Part shown: positions 1-8,796 of the stretch, in pieces
How positions within the stretch are numbered: position 1 is the stretch's first letter
Layout of the letters: each line of letters starts with the position of its first letter
Origin: Winkia neuii
Lineage (GTDB): Bacteria > Actinomycetota > Actinomycetes > Actinomycetales > Actinomycetaceae
Direction: 5' to 3'
DNA length: 64,000 nucleotides
Assembly (NCBI RefSeq): GCF_029011175.1
Contig: NZ_CP118946.1
Coordinates: 558,001 to 622,000, forward strand
Made by a program: the position numbers and the translations under genes
Notes under the pieces: model-generated
Told to the model about the DNA's origin: nothing
Seen by the model: the letters and a program-made list of their open reading frames with translations, nothing else
The model's database searches: none

Positions 1-1
1 G

Positions 2-1165
2 CTGGTAGCATCTGCTGCCGCCCTCGCTATGATCGCGACGGCAGGGACTGCTGTAGCCTCCAGCTACCGCAACGTCTACGTGTCTGTCGACGGAGTGAAA
101 CGCCCAGTGGCGATGTATTCCCAATCCGTAACCGATGCTTTGCGCGTGGCGGGGGTAAAGACATCCCGCTACGACAAGGTGAGTCCCGCCAGGGGAGCAT
201 CTTTGGGCGAGGGCGAGATCGTTTCTGTAACCTCGGCCCGCCCGGTTTCGTACTCTCGCGCTGCGGACCCGACGCCGAAGCAGGCGATGGTGGCTGCGCC
301 CTCGACAGGGGATGCGGCGAAGGCACTGGCGGCCACCGACAAAAAGGTGCGGGTGGCAGTATCGCGTTCTTCCGAGAGCGCTAAAGCGATGCCGCTAGTA
401 TCTGAAGAACAGGCAGTGACCATTGCCGTGGACGGGCAAACTAAAGCGGTCGAGGCTCCTTCTGGGGCGGATGCTTCCGCGGTCTTGGAACAGGCCGGGG
501 TCAAGGTGTCCCCGCTAGACCAGGTGCAGGCCGAATACGCAGACGGCAAGGTCACTATTGCGGTCACGCGGGTAGAGCGTGGCACTCGCGTCGAAAATAA
601 GGCGATCGACTTCCAGACTGAAGAAAAGCCCGACCCCGAAGCCTACGTGGGCACGAAGAAAGTTGTGCAGAAGGGGAAGAAGGGCAACATTGCCACTTCG
701 ATCTACTTCGAAAAGCACAATGGCAAGGAAGTTCATTCCGCCAAGCTGGCAGAAGAAAAGACTGCCGATCCGGTGAAGGAAATCGTGCAGGTAGGCACCA
801 AGCCAGCACCTGAAGGTGTGGACGAGGACGTGCTGAAGCGCGCGGGAGAGGGGCAGGCTACCCCCGAAGACGCGCAGCGTATCGCCGCTTCAATGGTTGC
901 TGAGCGAGGCTGGGGTGCAGATCAGACCGCCTGCCTCATTAACCTTTGGAACAAGGAATCGCACTGGGACGTCAATGCCGAAAATGCGTCCTCGGGCGCA
1001 TACGGTATTCCGCAGTCGCTGCCCGGTTCTAAGATGGCTGCTGCTGGCGAAGACTGGCAGACTAACCCGGCAACCCAGATCAAGTGGGGGCTTGGTTATA
1101 TTGCCGGGCGCTACGGTAACCCGTGCGGGGCGTGGAGCCACTCCCAGGCAGTGAACTGGTACTAA
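2..1165 (+). CDS. G5/DUF348 domain protein with lytic transglycosylase-like C-terminus (5' partial)
   Basis: Secreted cell-wall protein cut by the left edge. The frame is open from base 2 and begins inside a hydrophobic, Ala-rich signal-peptide core, so the true start lies upstream. Next comes a DUF348/ubiquitin-like stretch (from about residue 30 of the visible protein), a second such stretch (around 140-190), a G5-type segment (around 190-265) and a C-terminal goose-lysozyme/SLT-like domain. That domain has a candidate catalytic Glu in NKESHW and an AYGIPQSLPGSKM motif. The architecture resembles resuscitation-promoting and YabE-like proteins, which remodel peptidoglycan outside the membrane. 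The stop interlocks with the stop of the opposite-strand gene that follows. The domain calls are by eye; the exact enzyme class is inferred. Confidence 0.8.
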   Translation: MVASAAALAMIATAGTAVASSYRNVYVSVDGVKRPVAMYSQSVTDALRVAGVKTSRYDKVSPARGASLGEGEIVSVTSARPVSYSRAADPTPKQAMVAAPSTGDAAKALAATDKKVRVAVSRSSESAKAMPLVSEEQAVTIAVDGQTKAVEAPSGADASAVLEQAGVKVSPLDQVQAEYADGKVTIAVTRVERGTRVENKAIDFQTEEKPDPEAYVGTKKVVQKGKKGNIATSIYFEKHNGKEVHSAKLAEEKTADPVKEIVQVGTKPAPEGVDEDVLKRAGEGQATPEDAQRIAASMVAERGWGADQTACLINLWNKESHWDVNAENASSGAYGIPQSLPGSKMAAAGEDWQTNPATQIKWGLGYIAGRYGNPCGAWSHSQAVNWY

Positions 1166-2148
1166 AGATCCGCCGGAGCTAGCGCAGGCACGGCCAGTGC
1201 GCTCAGTTGCTTAGTAGGCCCGGCGGTGGGGTGTTCGTCGGGTCCAAACAGGGATTCGGAAAGTTTTTCGCCCTCGCGTAACCCGGTGTACTCAACCGGC
1301 ACCGAACGGCCCAGGTAATCCATAAGTTTTTGGGCCAAAGTCAACACTGGGACCTGCTTGCCCATATCCATCACTAGCACTTGCCCGTTGCGGCCTCGCC
1401 CTCCGGCTTCAAGCATTAGGTTGCAGGCCTGTGGCAGGGACATGAAGAAGCGTTCTACTTTTGGATCGGTGATTGTAACCGGGCCACCTTGCATGATCTG
1501 GTAGTACAGCGAATGCACTACCGAACCTCGGGAGGCAAGAAGGTTGCCAAAACGCACCGACGCGTAGGCTTTTCCTTTGCCGTAGTGTGCAGTGAGTCGT
1601 TCCGCTAGCTGCTTTGAGCAGCCTAGCGCGGAGGTGGGCTGGGCCGCCTTGTCAGTCGAGATGTTTACGAATCGTTCGGCCCCTTGCGCCGCCTCCAGCA
1701 CGTTGGCGGTGCCCAGCGTGTTCGTTTTGTAGGCTTCGGCCGGGAATTTTTGCAGTAGGGGAAGGTGTTTGAGGGCGGCGGCGTGAAAGACGACTTGAGG
1801 GCGGTGCGCGGCAAATACCTGGTGGAGTGCCTCCCTGTCGCGGATGGAACAAAGGGCCAGCTCGTCGCTGGTAAGGAGGGCTCGCCCGTGCAGGGCCAGT
1901 TGCAGTGAATGCAGGGCAGATTCGTCCCTGTCTAGCATCACCAATTCGGCCAGGGGCAGCGGCGCTAGCTGGCGAACTAGTTCGGCGCCGATCGATCCGC
2001 CGGCCCCGGTCACCAGTACTCTTTTGCCGCACAAATAAGAGGTATCTGCCCTCTTTGCTGCCGCGCGCCCGGTCATTTCGGTAAGCTGGTTATTCAACCA
2101 GGTCTTAACTTCATCGGGCAGCGGCAGTTGGTGCATAGCACCGATCAT
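1162..2148 (-). CDS. CapD/FlaA1-like nucleotide-sugar 4,6-dehydratase/epimerase
   Basis: About 328 residues of short-chain dehydrogenase (extended) fold. A Rossmann motif TGAGGSIGAEL near residue 40 binds NAD(P), followed by a STDKAAQPTSALGCSK segment. That segment matches UDP-GlcNAc 4,6-dehydratases of the CapD/WbpM class, in which the usual active-site Tyr is replaced; here the position is Leu. The protein lacks the N-terminal membrane region of full-length CapD, so it looks like a soluble short form. It probably makes a 4-keto-6-deoxy sugar nucleotide or an epimer for the surface glycan encoded nearby. The start is ATG at 2148, or ATG at 2136; neither has a clear Shine-Dalgarno. A longer frame back to 2250 would overlap the divergent gene and has no homology-like sequence. 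Substrate is inferred. Confidence 0.8.
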   Translation of the reverse strand: MIGAMHQLPLPDEVKTWLNNQLTEMTGRAAAKRADTSYLCGKRVLVTGAGGSIGAELVRQLAPLPLAELVMLDRDESALHSLQLALHGRALLTSDELALCSIRDREALHQVFAAHRPQVVFHAAALKHLPLLQKFPAEAYKTNTLGTANVLEAAQGAERFVNISTDKAAQPTSALGCSKQLAERLTAHYGKGKAYASVRFGNLLASRGSVVHSLYYQIMQGGPVTITDPKVERFFMSLPQACNLMLEAGGRGRNGQVLVMDMGKQVPVLTLAQKLMDYLGRSVPVEYTGLREGEKLSESLFGPDEHPTAGPTKQLSALAVPALAPADL

Positions 2149-2194
2149 ACCCAATGGGTGTCTGCCTGTAGCCACGGAAAGCTTGGAGGGTGAA

Positions 2195-3259
2195 TTGCAG
2201 CTGGCTAACTTTTTGGGGGCGCACCCGCGTGCCCTCAGCCTGCATAACACCGTCTACGCCCCCAAAACGGGGCTGGGCCCCTTCAGCTACCTGTGCTCGC
2301 GGCTGCAAGCCAGCGTCCGGGTGAACGAGGCCGGCGAAGGCATAGTAAGTGGGCAGTTACTGGTCCCCGATAGCCAGCGCGTCTTCCTGACAGTACCTGC
2401 CGGGAAAGAAATGGCGCTGCTACCTGCCGCAGAGTCCACGTTTACTGCCAAGTTTTCGTGCCCAGACAAGGCCGGCCACAACGTGCAGGTGACCTTTGTG
2501 AACAAGGGAGGGCGGGCGCCCTCGTTCCTGCGCCTGGACGGGCAGAACCAGAAGGTTGATGTGTTCGGTTCGTGCGTAAGTCGGGACGCCTTTGAATACT
2601 CGGGAGCCCTATCGCTGGGTAACTATTACGCCCGCTCGTCCGTCGCGTCCGCCTTCGACCTGGAACCTAGCGGACTGGCGGGCACAGACCTGGCGGCCAA
2701 CCCGTCGCAATTTCAGCGGCGCGTGGCACACGATGACTTGGCGCGTTCCGCGGCGGGGGTGCTCGCCAATTCGCATGCTGCCTGCCTGCTTGTAGATTTT
2801 GTAGACGAACGCTTTCCCCTGCTCAAAGGCGAGGGCGGATACTTTACGTATTCGAATGAACTGCAACGGGCCGGCCTCGATGCGGCCAAATACGACCGAG
2901 TGAATTGGGATTCCAAGAGGTACTGGGCGGCATTTGAACCGGCCTGGAAACGGCTTGTCGCGGCTGCCCCAGGCGGTAAAGTCATTGTAAATCGCGCCTA
3001 TTGGGCTACCACGGACTCTGCCGGGAAAAACCTTGCGAATGGAAAAACGATCCGGTGGGCAAATTCTGTGCTAAGACGCACCTACGCCCGGGTAAGACGG
3101 CTGACGCCCTCGGTGCAATTCATTGACTACGATGCCTCCATGCTGGTGGCTGATCCGGAGCACAAGTGGGGGCGGGGACCCTACCACTATGTACCCGAAT
3201 TCTATAGGCAGCTCAACCGCTCGCTACGGCGTCTACTTGCGCTTCCGCCAACGCTTTAG
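2195..3259 (+). CDS. DUF6270 domain protein
   Basis: About 354 residues. The N-terminal 110 residues look like a beta-rich accessory segment. The rest begins with VDVFGSCVSRDAFE (near residue 112), the hallmark of DUF6270 proteins. It ends with a YHYVPEFYRQLN motif containing a conserved-looking His. The GSC and late His positions resemble an SGNH-type hydrolase layout, so acyl or acetyl transfer on a glycan is possible, but this is inference. The start is uncertain: TTG at 2195 lies 4 bases after GGAGGG, while TTG at 2183 is the longest option. The 3' end overlaps the convergent glycosyltransferase gene by 27 bases. It is divergent from the dehydratase gene with under 50 bases between starts. 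Confidence 0.72.
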   Translation: MQLANFLGAHPRALSLHNTVYAPKTGLGPFSYLCSRLQASVRVNEAGEGIVSGQLLVPDSQRVFLTVPAGKEMALLPAAESTFTAKFSCPDKAGHNVQVTFVNKGGRAPSFLRLDGQNQKVDVFGSCVSRDAFEYSGALSLGNYYARSSVASAFDLEPSGLAGTDLAANPSQFQRRVAHDDLARSAAGVLANSHAACLLVDFVDERFPLLKGEGGYFTYSNELQRAGLDAAKYDRVNWDSKRYWAAFEPAWKRLVAAAPGGKVIVNRAYWATTDSAGKNLANGKTIRWANSVLRRTYARVRRLTPSVQFIDYDASMLVADPEHKWGRGPYHYVPEFYRQLNRSLRRLLALPPTL

Positions 3260-4513
3260 AAGGTAAGTGTTGTTGTTCACGGCATGGTCGACGGCGCGCA
3301 GATAACTCCGTGCTTGCGCCATGGGAGAAGCGTGCTCGGCAATCCACTTGCGACCAGCCCCATCCACCTGCAGACGGTGCGGATGGTGTAATAGATCGCG
3401 CCAGAGGGCGGCCAGTGCTTGCGGATCGTTGGCGGGGGCTGCCGCCCCGGCGCTCGCGGCGGTAACGATCGCTGCTGGTTCACCATCTGCGCTGACAGTT
3501 AGGTGAATGCCGCGGTGAAGTCCGTCGAAGAGCTTCGAGGGGATGGTGGTGCGCAGGGGGTTCCAGTCTCGTAGAGTTACTAGTGCCGTGTGTGCCCATT
3601 CGAAGTGCTTTCCCAGTTCTTCGCGGGAAATTCTGCGAACGAATTCTACGGGCAGGTTCGCCTGTTTGGCTCTGCGTCGCAGAGTGGGGAGGTGGGCGCC
3701 GCCGCCAATAAGACGCAGGCGGACGTTTTCGCCTTGGCGTTGCAGGATTCGCAGCGCGTCGAGGGCGGTTCCTAGCCCCTGGGCGCGACCAATGTTTCCC
3801 GCATACAGTACGTGCAGCTCGTCGTCGGGTAGGTTGGTGTTCTGCAGTACCTGTGTGGGCAGGTCGAGCGTGTTGTAGACGACTAGTACTTTGGCTTTGG
3901 TGCGGGAGGCGAGCCGGTTGCCGTATTCGGCTGACGTGACCGTAATGGCGCCGGCGCCTTTGATGCACCATCCCATTGCTAGCTTGGTGATTTCGCCGAG
4001 CGCGGTCATTACTTTGGCGCGCAGTTTTGCCGCCACAGTCGTGGGGGTGTTTCCTTCCCCCAAGTAGTCCAGTAGGTCGGGCCAGGCATCGCGCAGGTCT
4101 ATGAGTGTGGGGATTTTGAAGAGGTCGGCCAGGAGGCGTTGCACGAAGAGGTTGGGAATGGGAGGGGCGGTGGAGATTAGCAGGTCATAGTGGTTTTTGC
4201 GGCAGAGGCCGAGCGCTATTTTCAATGCCGACGCTAGGAATACTGCCTGGTCGGCGATCCGTGAGGGCAACGAGAAGTCGTGTTCGCGAAATGCGCTCCG
4301 GTAAATGCGGTAGTGGGCGCTCACCTGTTCAAAAGCGTGGGGTTGGTGTGCTGGAGCCGAAGAAAGGAGCTTGCCCCCGGGGTAGTGGGGCGGGGAAGCC
4401 ACCACTGTGACGTCGTGACCCGCCTCTAGAAGGGTCTGGGTTAGTTTGTTGGCACGCCTTTGCGAGATCCCTTCTTCGGGATCCCAGAGTTGAGAAAGAA
4501 CTAAGATTTGCAT
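3233..4513 (-). CDS. Family 4 glycosyltransferase (GT-B, WbuB-like)
   Basis: 426 residues from ATG at 4513, where the recognisable N-terminus MQILVLSQLWDPEEG begins. The frame extends further upstream but that part is low-complexity shadow sequence crossing the promoter gap. The N-terminal domain has the WbuB/family-4 start pattern and a DLRDAWPD motif. The C-terminal domain carries the nucleotide-sugar site (YAGNIGRAQGL, RLIGGGAHLPTL, then a PSKLFDGLHRG segment). It should transfer a sugar from a nucleotide donor onto a lipid-linked or growing glycan at the cytoplasmic membrane face. It overlaps the DUF6270 gene tail to tail and is divergent from the LytR-CpsA-Psr gene. Donor and acceptor cannot be read from sequence. 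Confidence 0.85.
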   Translation of the reverse strand: MQILVLSQLWDPEEGISQRRANKLTQTLLEAGHDVTVVASPPHYPGGKLLSSAPAHQPHAFEQVSAHYRIYRSAFREHDFSLPSRIADQAVFLASALKIALGLCRKNHYDLLISTAPPIPNLFVQRLLADLFKIPTLIDLRDAWPDLLDYLGEGNTPTTVAAKLRAKVMTALGEITKLAMGWCIKGAGAITVTSAEYGNRLASRTKAKVLVVYNTLDLPTQVLQNTNLPDDELHVLYAGNIGRAQGLGTALDALRILQRQGENVRLRLIGGGAHLPTLRRRAKQANLPVEFVRRISREELGKHFEWAHTALVTLRDWNPLRTTIPSKLFDGLHRGIHLTVSADGEPAAIVTAASAGAAAPANDPQALAALWRDLLHHPHRLQVDGAGRKWIAEHASPMAQARSYLRAVDHAVNNNTYLLKRWRKRK

Positions 4514-4636
4514 TGGCGATCTGATCGATGGGGCGGGGGAATAACTACCTTTACGAGTGTATCTAATGCAGTCCGAATTACTATATTCTGGACGCAAGTA
4601 TACGGTTGCTAGGCGCAAGCCGAAACAGGAGGGACT
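4514..4636. promoter_or_regulatory. Divergent promoter gap between glycosyltransferase and LCP gene
   Basis: This AT-richer 123-base gap separates divergent starts. A TATATT (-10-like) lies at 4582-4587 on the plus strand, but I could not pair it with a good -35. AGGAGG at 4627-4632 is a strong ribosome binding site for the LCP gene. Promoter assignment on both strands is inference. Confidence 0.4.
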
Positions 4637-5617
4637 ATGCCAACTTCGCATGGGGTAAACACTTCGAAGCCTCACCGGATCCTAAGGGTGCTGGCGGTGG
4701 TGGCACTGGTCATCCTTCTTGCATGCGTGGGCCTATTTTTCTGGCTGTCTCACTCGGTTACCGGGAATATGCAACATGTGAAGGTAAAGGCCCCCTCTAT
4801 TTCGAAGTCTGCAGCCGAGGGCGCTACTAACTTCTTAGTGCTGGGCTCTGACGTGCGCCTGGACGCTTCGAATCAGGACAGCTGGGCGCTGGGGGGAGCG
4901 CGGACCGATGCGATGATGCTGGTGCAGTTCTCGCGCCGGCATAACACGGTCACGGTGATGTCAATACCGCGTGACTCCTGGGTGGATATTCCGGGCCACG
5001 GCAAGGCCAAAATCAATGCGGCCTTTGCCTACGGGGGGCCGTCGCTGGCCATTGATACGGTGCAGCGGCTGACGGGCGTGCCTATCGACCATTTCGCTAT
5101 CGTGAACTTTCAAACCTTCTCGGCCCTGACCGATGCCCTGGGTACGGTAACTATCGAAACTACTCAGGGGCCCCAGCAGATGAATGGCGAAGAGGCGCTT
5201 GCTTTTGTGCGGGAACGCAAGTCTTTGCCGGGCGGTGACTTTGACCGGGTGAAGCGGCAGCAGGCGTGGATGAGGGCGATCATGTCTGGCATTTTCTCCG
5301 AGGACGTGCTCTCTTCGCCCTCGAAATCGCTGCAACTAATCCAAACAGCATCTAAAGATATGACGGTAGACGAAGGGCTTGGCACCACGGAACTGCTCTC
5401 GCTGGCGAAGGATGCCAGGGGCGTTCGCCCTAAGAACGTCACCTTCATTACGGCTCCATTTACCGGTACTGGGATGTCCGAGGACGGGCAATCTATAGTC
5501 AATCTAGACATGGAGGCGCTGGAGCCGCTGACCAAGGCGTGGGCTCAAGACCGGCTTCCGGATTATCTGAAAAATGCTGGAGCGGGGATTCCTGCCCTCT
5601 CCAAGAGGGTGAACTAA
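4637..5617 (+). CDS. LytR-CpsA-Psr (LCP) family glycopolymer transferase
   Basis: 326 residues. A short cytoplasmic N-terminus is followed by one membrane helix (about 16-38) and an extracellular LCP domain (about 60-230). Conserved pieces are FLVLGSDVR, GGARTDAMML, MSIPRDSWVDIPG, KINAAFAYGG and the Arg-rich AFVRERKS. LCP proteins attach undecaprenyl-pyrophosphate-linked glycopolymers to peptidoglycan on the outer face of the membrane. This is a fitting last step for the surrounding surface-glycan genes. The ATG has a strong AGGAGG 4 bases upstream. Its stop overlaps the next gene's start by one base (TAATG), so the two are translationally coupled. The glycan attached is inferred from context. 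Confidence 0.9.
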   Translation: MPTSHGVNTSKPHRILRVLAVVALVILLACVGLFFWLSHSVTGNMQHVKVKAPSISKSAAEGATNFLVLGSDVRLDASNQDSWALGGARTDAMMLVQFSRRHNTVTVMSIPRDSWVDIPGHGKAKINAAFAYGGPSLAIDTVQRLTGVPIDHFAIVNFQTFSALTDALGTVTIETTQGPQQMNGEEALAFVRERKSLPGGDFDRVKRQQAWMRAIMSGIFSEDVLSSPSKSLQLIQTASKDMTVDEGLGTTELLSLAKDARGVRPKNVTFITAPFTGTGMSEDGQSIVNLDMEALEPLTKAWAQDRLPDYLKNAGAGIPALSKRVN

Positions 5618-7506
5618 TGGCTCTCAGCGAGTTTAGAAAAGAACTTTGGCACCTGCGTCACGGCGGGATTGCTCAGCTGAAGGAACACCGGCTCCGCCAA
5701 CGCGCTATCAACATAAAGCCGGCTCCCAAGAGCGCTCCTAGTGACAAGAGCGCTGGTGGGAAAGCAGTGAGCTTTGGTTCCTGGCCTATCCCTACCCCTG
5801 AGGCAGCGCGCCACCAGGTAACTGCGGCGGTAATCCTAGACGAGTTTTCCGATCTGGCCCTGCGTTTTGAATGGAACCAGATCCCAGTCAGCCCCGGCGG
5901 CTTCCGCGAGCAGCTGGAAGGGAAGAAGATTGACTTGCTGTTTGTCGAATCTGCCTGGCACGGCAATTCGGACAAATGGCGCTTCATGGTTGTGGGCCCC
6001 AAGACCCCCACTAGCAGGCTGAAGGAACTGGTTTCCTACTGCAAGGAGCGGTCCATTCCAACAGTGTTCTGGAATAAAGAGGACCCGGCCCACTACCACG
6101 AGGCCATCGCTACTGCTCGCCTCTTTGACTACGTCTTCACTACCGACCAGACCCTGCTAGAGCAATACCGGGCCGATCTTGGCCACGAGCGTGTTGGAGT
6201 GCTGCCCTTTGCCGCTCAACCGTCAGTGCATAACCCAATCCGGTTGTCCTCAGGGGGAAAGGTACCACCGCGGCGCGATGTTGCCTTTGCCGGCATGTAT
6301 TTTGCCCACAAGTTCCCGGAACGGCGGGCCCAGATGGGGATGCTGCTGGGGGCCGCCGACGAAGTATCCCCGCGGATGAGCAAGGGGCTCGACATCTTCA
6401 GCCGCTACCTGGGCGGAGACCCCCGCTACCAGTTTCCAACCCCGCTGGACAAGCGCGTAGTCGGCTCTCTTGCCTACCCGCAGATGCTTACCGCCTATCG
6501 CGGTTATAAGGCGTTTTTGAACGTCAACTCGGTAGTGACCTCGCCCTCCATGTGTGCGCGAAGAATCTTCGAAATATCGGCCTGTGGCACCCCAATCGTT
6601 TCTGCACCCTCGCCCGCCATCGACAACTTTTTCACCCCAGACGAGGTTGTGCAGGTAGGCAACTCGCAAGAGGCAGGATACGCGTTGCGGGCACTAGTAG
6701 GTAACGAGGAGCTGCGCTCGCGGATGACGCACTTGGCGCAGCGGCGCATTTGGCAGGAACACACCTATGCGCACCGGGTAAACCAAGTGCTGCAAACAAT
6801 TGGGCTCGAGGGCGCCCAGTGGCATCTGCCCACTGTGACTCCGATGATATCGACGAATAGGCCGGAGCAGGTGGCACACGTGCTTTACTACCTACATGCG
6901 CAGGTTGGGGTCGAAATGGCCCCGGTCATCCTGGCCCATGGGTTTACCCCGTCTCGAACAGAGGTAGCGAGGGCCAAAGAATTAGGGTTGGACGTGACTT
7001 GGCTGTACGCTCCCGCCACCGAGTCCCTGGGGCAGTGCTACAACCGTATCCTTCAGGTAGCCCAGGGCGATTGGGTGGCGAAGATGGATGATGACGATCT
7101 GTATTCGCCCTACTACCTTTTAGAACAGTTAGCTGCTACCGATTACTCTGGGGCGGACCTGGTGGGCAAACATGCGCACTACATGTATCTGGCCTCTAAA
7201 GACGTAACGGTGTTGCGGTTTACGCCGTGGGAACATCGCTTTACCAGCTTCGTGTCCGGTCCGACGATCGTCGGACGGCGTGATCTGCTCCAGGAAGTGG
7301 GCTTTGTCGACCGCACCACGGGCGAAGATAGTGCCCTGCTCAAGGATGTGAGCGCCAGCGGCGGCAAGATCTTCTCTACCTCCCGTTTTGGCTTTGTGCA
7401 GATGCGCGGTTCGCAAAAACATACCTGGGCGGTGTCAGACTTTGAGGTGCTGGCCAACTCTAGGCTGAGCCACTACGGGCGGCCAAACAAAACCGAGCTG
7501 CCCTAA
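5617..7506 (+). CDS. Two-domain glycosyltransferase: CgeB-like GT-B plus GT-A (family 2-like)
   Basis: 629 residues from ATG at 5617, coupled by TAATG to the LCP gene. Residues of about 75-430 resemble CgeB/DUF3880 glycosyltransferases: a DLLFVESAWHG segment, then FLNVNSVVTSPSMCARRIFE and CGTPIVSAPSPAIDNFF. Residues of about 440-629 form a second, GT-A-like catalytic domain with an Asp-rich MDDDDLYSP metal site and a later GEDSALLKD. Having both folds in one chain suggests two consecutive transfers, possibly building a repeating unit. It ends with a stop interlocked with that of wecB on the other strand. Domain families are recognised by motif only; sugar specificity is unknown. Confidence 0.8.
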   Translation: MALSEFRKELWHLRHGGIAQLKEHRLRQRAINIKPAPKSAPSDKSAGGKAVSFGSWPIPTPEAARHQVTAAVILDEFSDLALRFEWNQIPVSPGGFREQLEGKKIDLLFVESAWHGNSDKWRFMVVGPKTPTSRLKELVSYCKERSIPTVFWNKEDPAHYHEAIATARLFDYVFTTDQTLLEQYRADLGHERVGVLPFAAQPSVHNPIRLSSGGKVPPRRDVAFAGMYFAHKFPERRAQMGMLLGAADEVSPRMSKGLDIFSRYLGGDPRYQFPTPLDKRVVGSLAYPQMLTAYRGYKAFLNVNSVVTSPSMCARRIFEISACGTPIVSAPSPAIDNFFTPDEVVQVGNSQEAGYALRALVGNEELRSRMTHLAQRRIWQEHTYAHRVNQVLQTIGLEGAQWHLPTVTPMISTNRPEQVAHVLYYLHAQVGVEMAPVILAHGFTPSRTEVARAKELGLDVTWLYAPATESLGQCYNRILQVAQGDWVAKMDDDDLYSPYYLLEQLAATDYSGADLVGKHAHYMYLASKDVTVLRFTPWEHRFTSFVSGPTIVGRRDLLQEVGFVDRTTGEDSALLKDVSASGGKIFSTSRFGFVQMRGSQKHTWAVSDFEVLANSRLSHYGRPNKTELP

Positions 7507-8678
7507 TCCTTCTTTAGCTCTACTGTGGTTGGCCCTTCTTCGACCTCGGGGATGGGCTTCTTCAGCAGCTTGCGAATAGCCATTAGCGAGAGGGAAGCGG
7601 CGTTGCCATCGCCGAAGGGGTTCTTCGCCTGGGCCATTTCCTCGTATTTTTCTGGATGCTCTACCAGGCGCATGACCTCGCGGACGATGTTTTTGGTATC
7701 CGTGCCGATCAGCCGCACGGTGCCAGATTGGACCGCTTCCGGGCGCTCAGTGTTTTCGCGTAGAACTAGCACGGGTTTGCCGAGGGCGGGAGCCTCTTCT
7801 TGGACGCCGCCGGAGTCCGACAGGATGATCCGGGCCCGCTGTTGCATATGAGAGAACTCGTTGTAGTTGAGCGGGTCGCAGATAAATACGTTCTGGTCAT
7901 CCTTTAGGTGTGGGCCAATTGTTGCGCGCACAGTCGGATTGGCGTGCGCCGGGAAGACGATCTGCCAGTTGGGGAGTAGCCCGGCTAGCTGGTGAACAGC
8001 CCGGCCTACGTGATCCATGGGCTTGCCCCAGTTTTCCCTTCGGTGGCAGGTAAGTAACAGCACGGGAGCATCAGATTCGTAGATACGTTGCAGCTCCGGC
8101 TCGCCAAAGGAAACGGGCTTTTTCAGAACGTGGAACAGGGCGTCAATTACCGTGTTCCCCACGACGGCAACGGTGTCTGGATTGACGTCCTCGCGCAGCA
8201 AATTGTTGCGCGAAACCTCGGTGGGGGCCAGGTTGAGCGAGGACACCTGCGTCGTGATTTTCCTGTTGGCCTCTTCGGGAAATGGCGAGAACATGTCGCC
8301 AGAACGCAGCCCGGCCTCTAAGTGGATGACGGGGATTTGCATGTTGAAGGAGGCTAGGGCCGCAATTGCCACCGTGGTGGTATCTCCCTGCACCAACACC
8401 GCATCAGGCTCGGCCTCGGCCAAAATGGGGCTTAGTCGTTTGAAGATCTTTGCCAACAGCTTGTTTAGCGACTGCCCCTTTTCAAACGCCCTCAGGTCGT
8501 AGTCCGGTTCGATCTCGAACAGCCTGTTCACTGCATCCAACATTTCTTTGTGTTGGCCCGTAGAAACAGTGATTGCTTTAAAATCTGGGGAAGTGCGCAG
8601 TATGCGAATGATGGGGGCAACTTTGATGGCTTCGGGCCTTGTCCCGTAAACCACCAGAATGCGGTGTTTCCTAGGCAT
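7503..8678 (-). CDS. wecB: UDP-N-acetylglucosamine 2-epimerase (non-hydrolysing)
   Basis: 391 residues from ATG at 8678, preceded by a weak GGAAAG. The start was chosen because the family N-terminus (ILVVYGTRPEAIK) begins 6 residues later. Further family motifs are QGDTTTV, HLEAGLRSGD, a PEEANRK stretch, LTCHRRENWG and SDSGGVQEEAP near the UDP-binding site. The enzyme interconverts UDP-GlcNAc and UDP-ManNAc in the cytoplasm. The divergent neighbour encodes the matching dehydrogenase, so the pair would supply UDP-ManNAcA, a precursor of acidic surface polymers. The frame continues upstream to 8852 but would run through the promoter gap and into the divergent gene. Confidence 0.93.
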   Translation of the reverse strand: MPRKHRILVVYGTRPEAIKVAPIIRILRTSPDFKAITVSTGQHKEMLDAVNRLFEIEPDYDLRAFEKGQSLNKLLAKIFKRLSPILAEAEPDAVLVQGDTTTVAIAALASFNMQIPVIHLEAGLRSGDMFSPFPEEANRKITTQVSSLNLAPTEVSRNNLLREDVNPDTVAVVGNTVIDALFHVLKKPVSFGEPELQRIYESDAPVLLLTCHRRENWGKPMDHVGRAVHQLAGLLPNWQIVFPAHANPTVRATIGPHLKDDQNVFICDPLNYNEFSHMQQRARIILSDSGGVQEEAPALGKPVLVLRENTERPEAVQSGTVRLIGTDTKNIVREVMRLVEHPEKYEEMAQAKNPFGDGNAASLSLMAIRKLLKKPIPEVEEGPTTVELKKD

Positions 8679-8709
8679 TTGTGTTCTTTCCGAGGGACGC
8701 CAAGTCCAA

Positions 8710-8715
8710 ATTATA
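8710..8715 (-). promoter_or_regulatory. Candidate -10 element for wecB
   Basis: On the minus strand these bases read TATAAT, a perfect -10 consensus, about 32 bases before the wecB ATG. The corresponding -35 is poor. The 118-base gap also serves the divergent wecC; on the plus strand a TATACT overlaps the same site (8712-8717), so control of the two genes may be shared. Confidence 0.5.
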
Positions 8716-8796
8716 CTAACATGTACGACAGGAACGTATGTGCTTGTTCTCCTTAGATGCATATTTGGATGAAGTCGTGGTACGGAAGGTAGAAGT

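Noticed and set aside
2149-2250. N-terminal extension of the CapD-like gene to an ATG at 2250
   Set aside because: It would overlap the divergent DUF6270 start, and the added residues look like non-coding shadow sequence.
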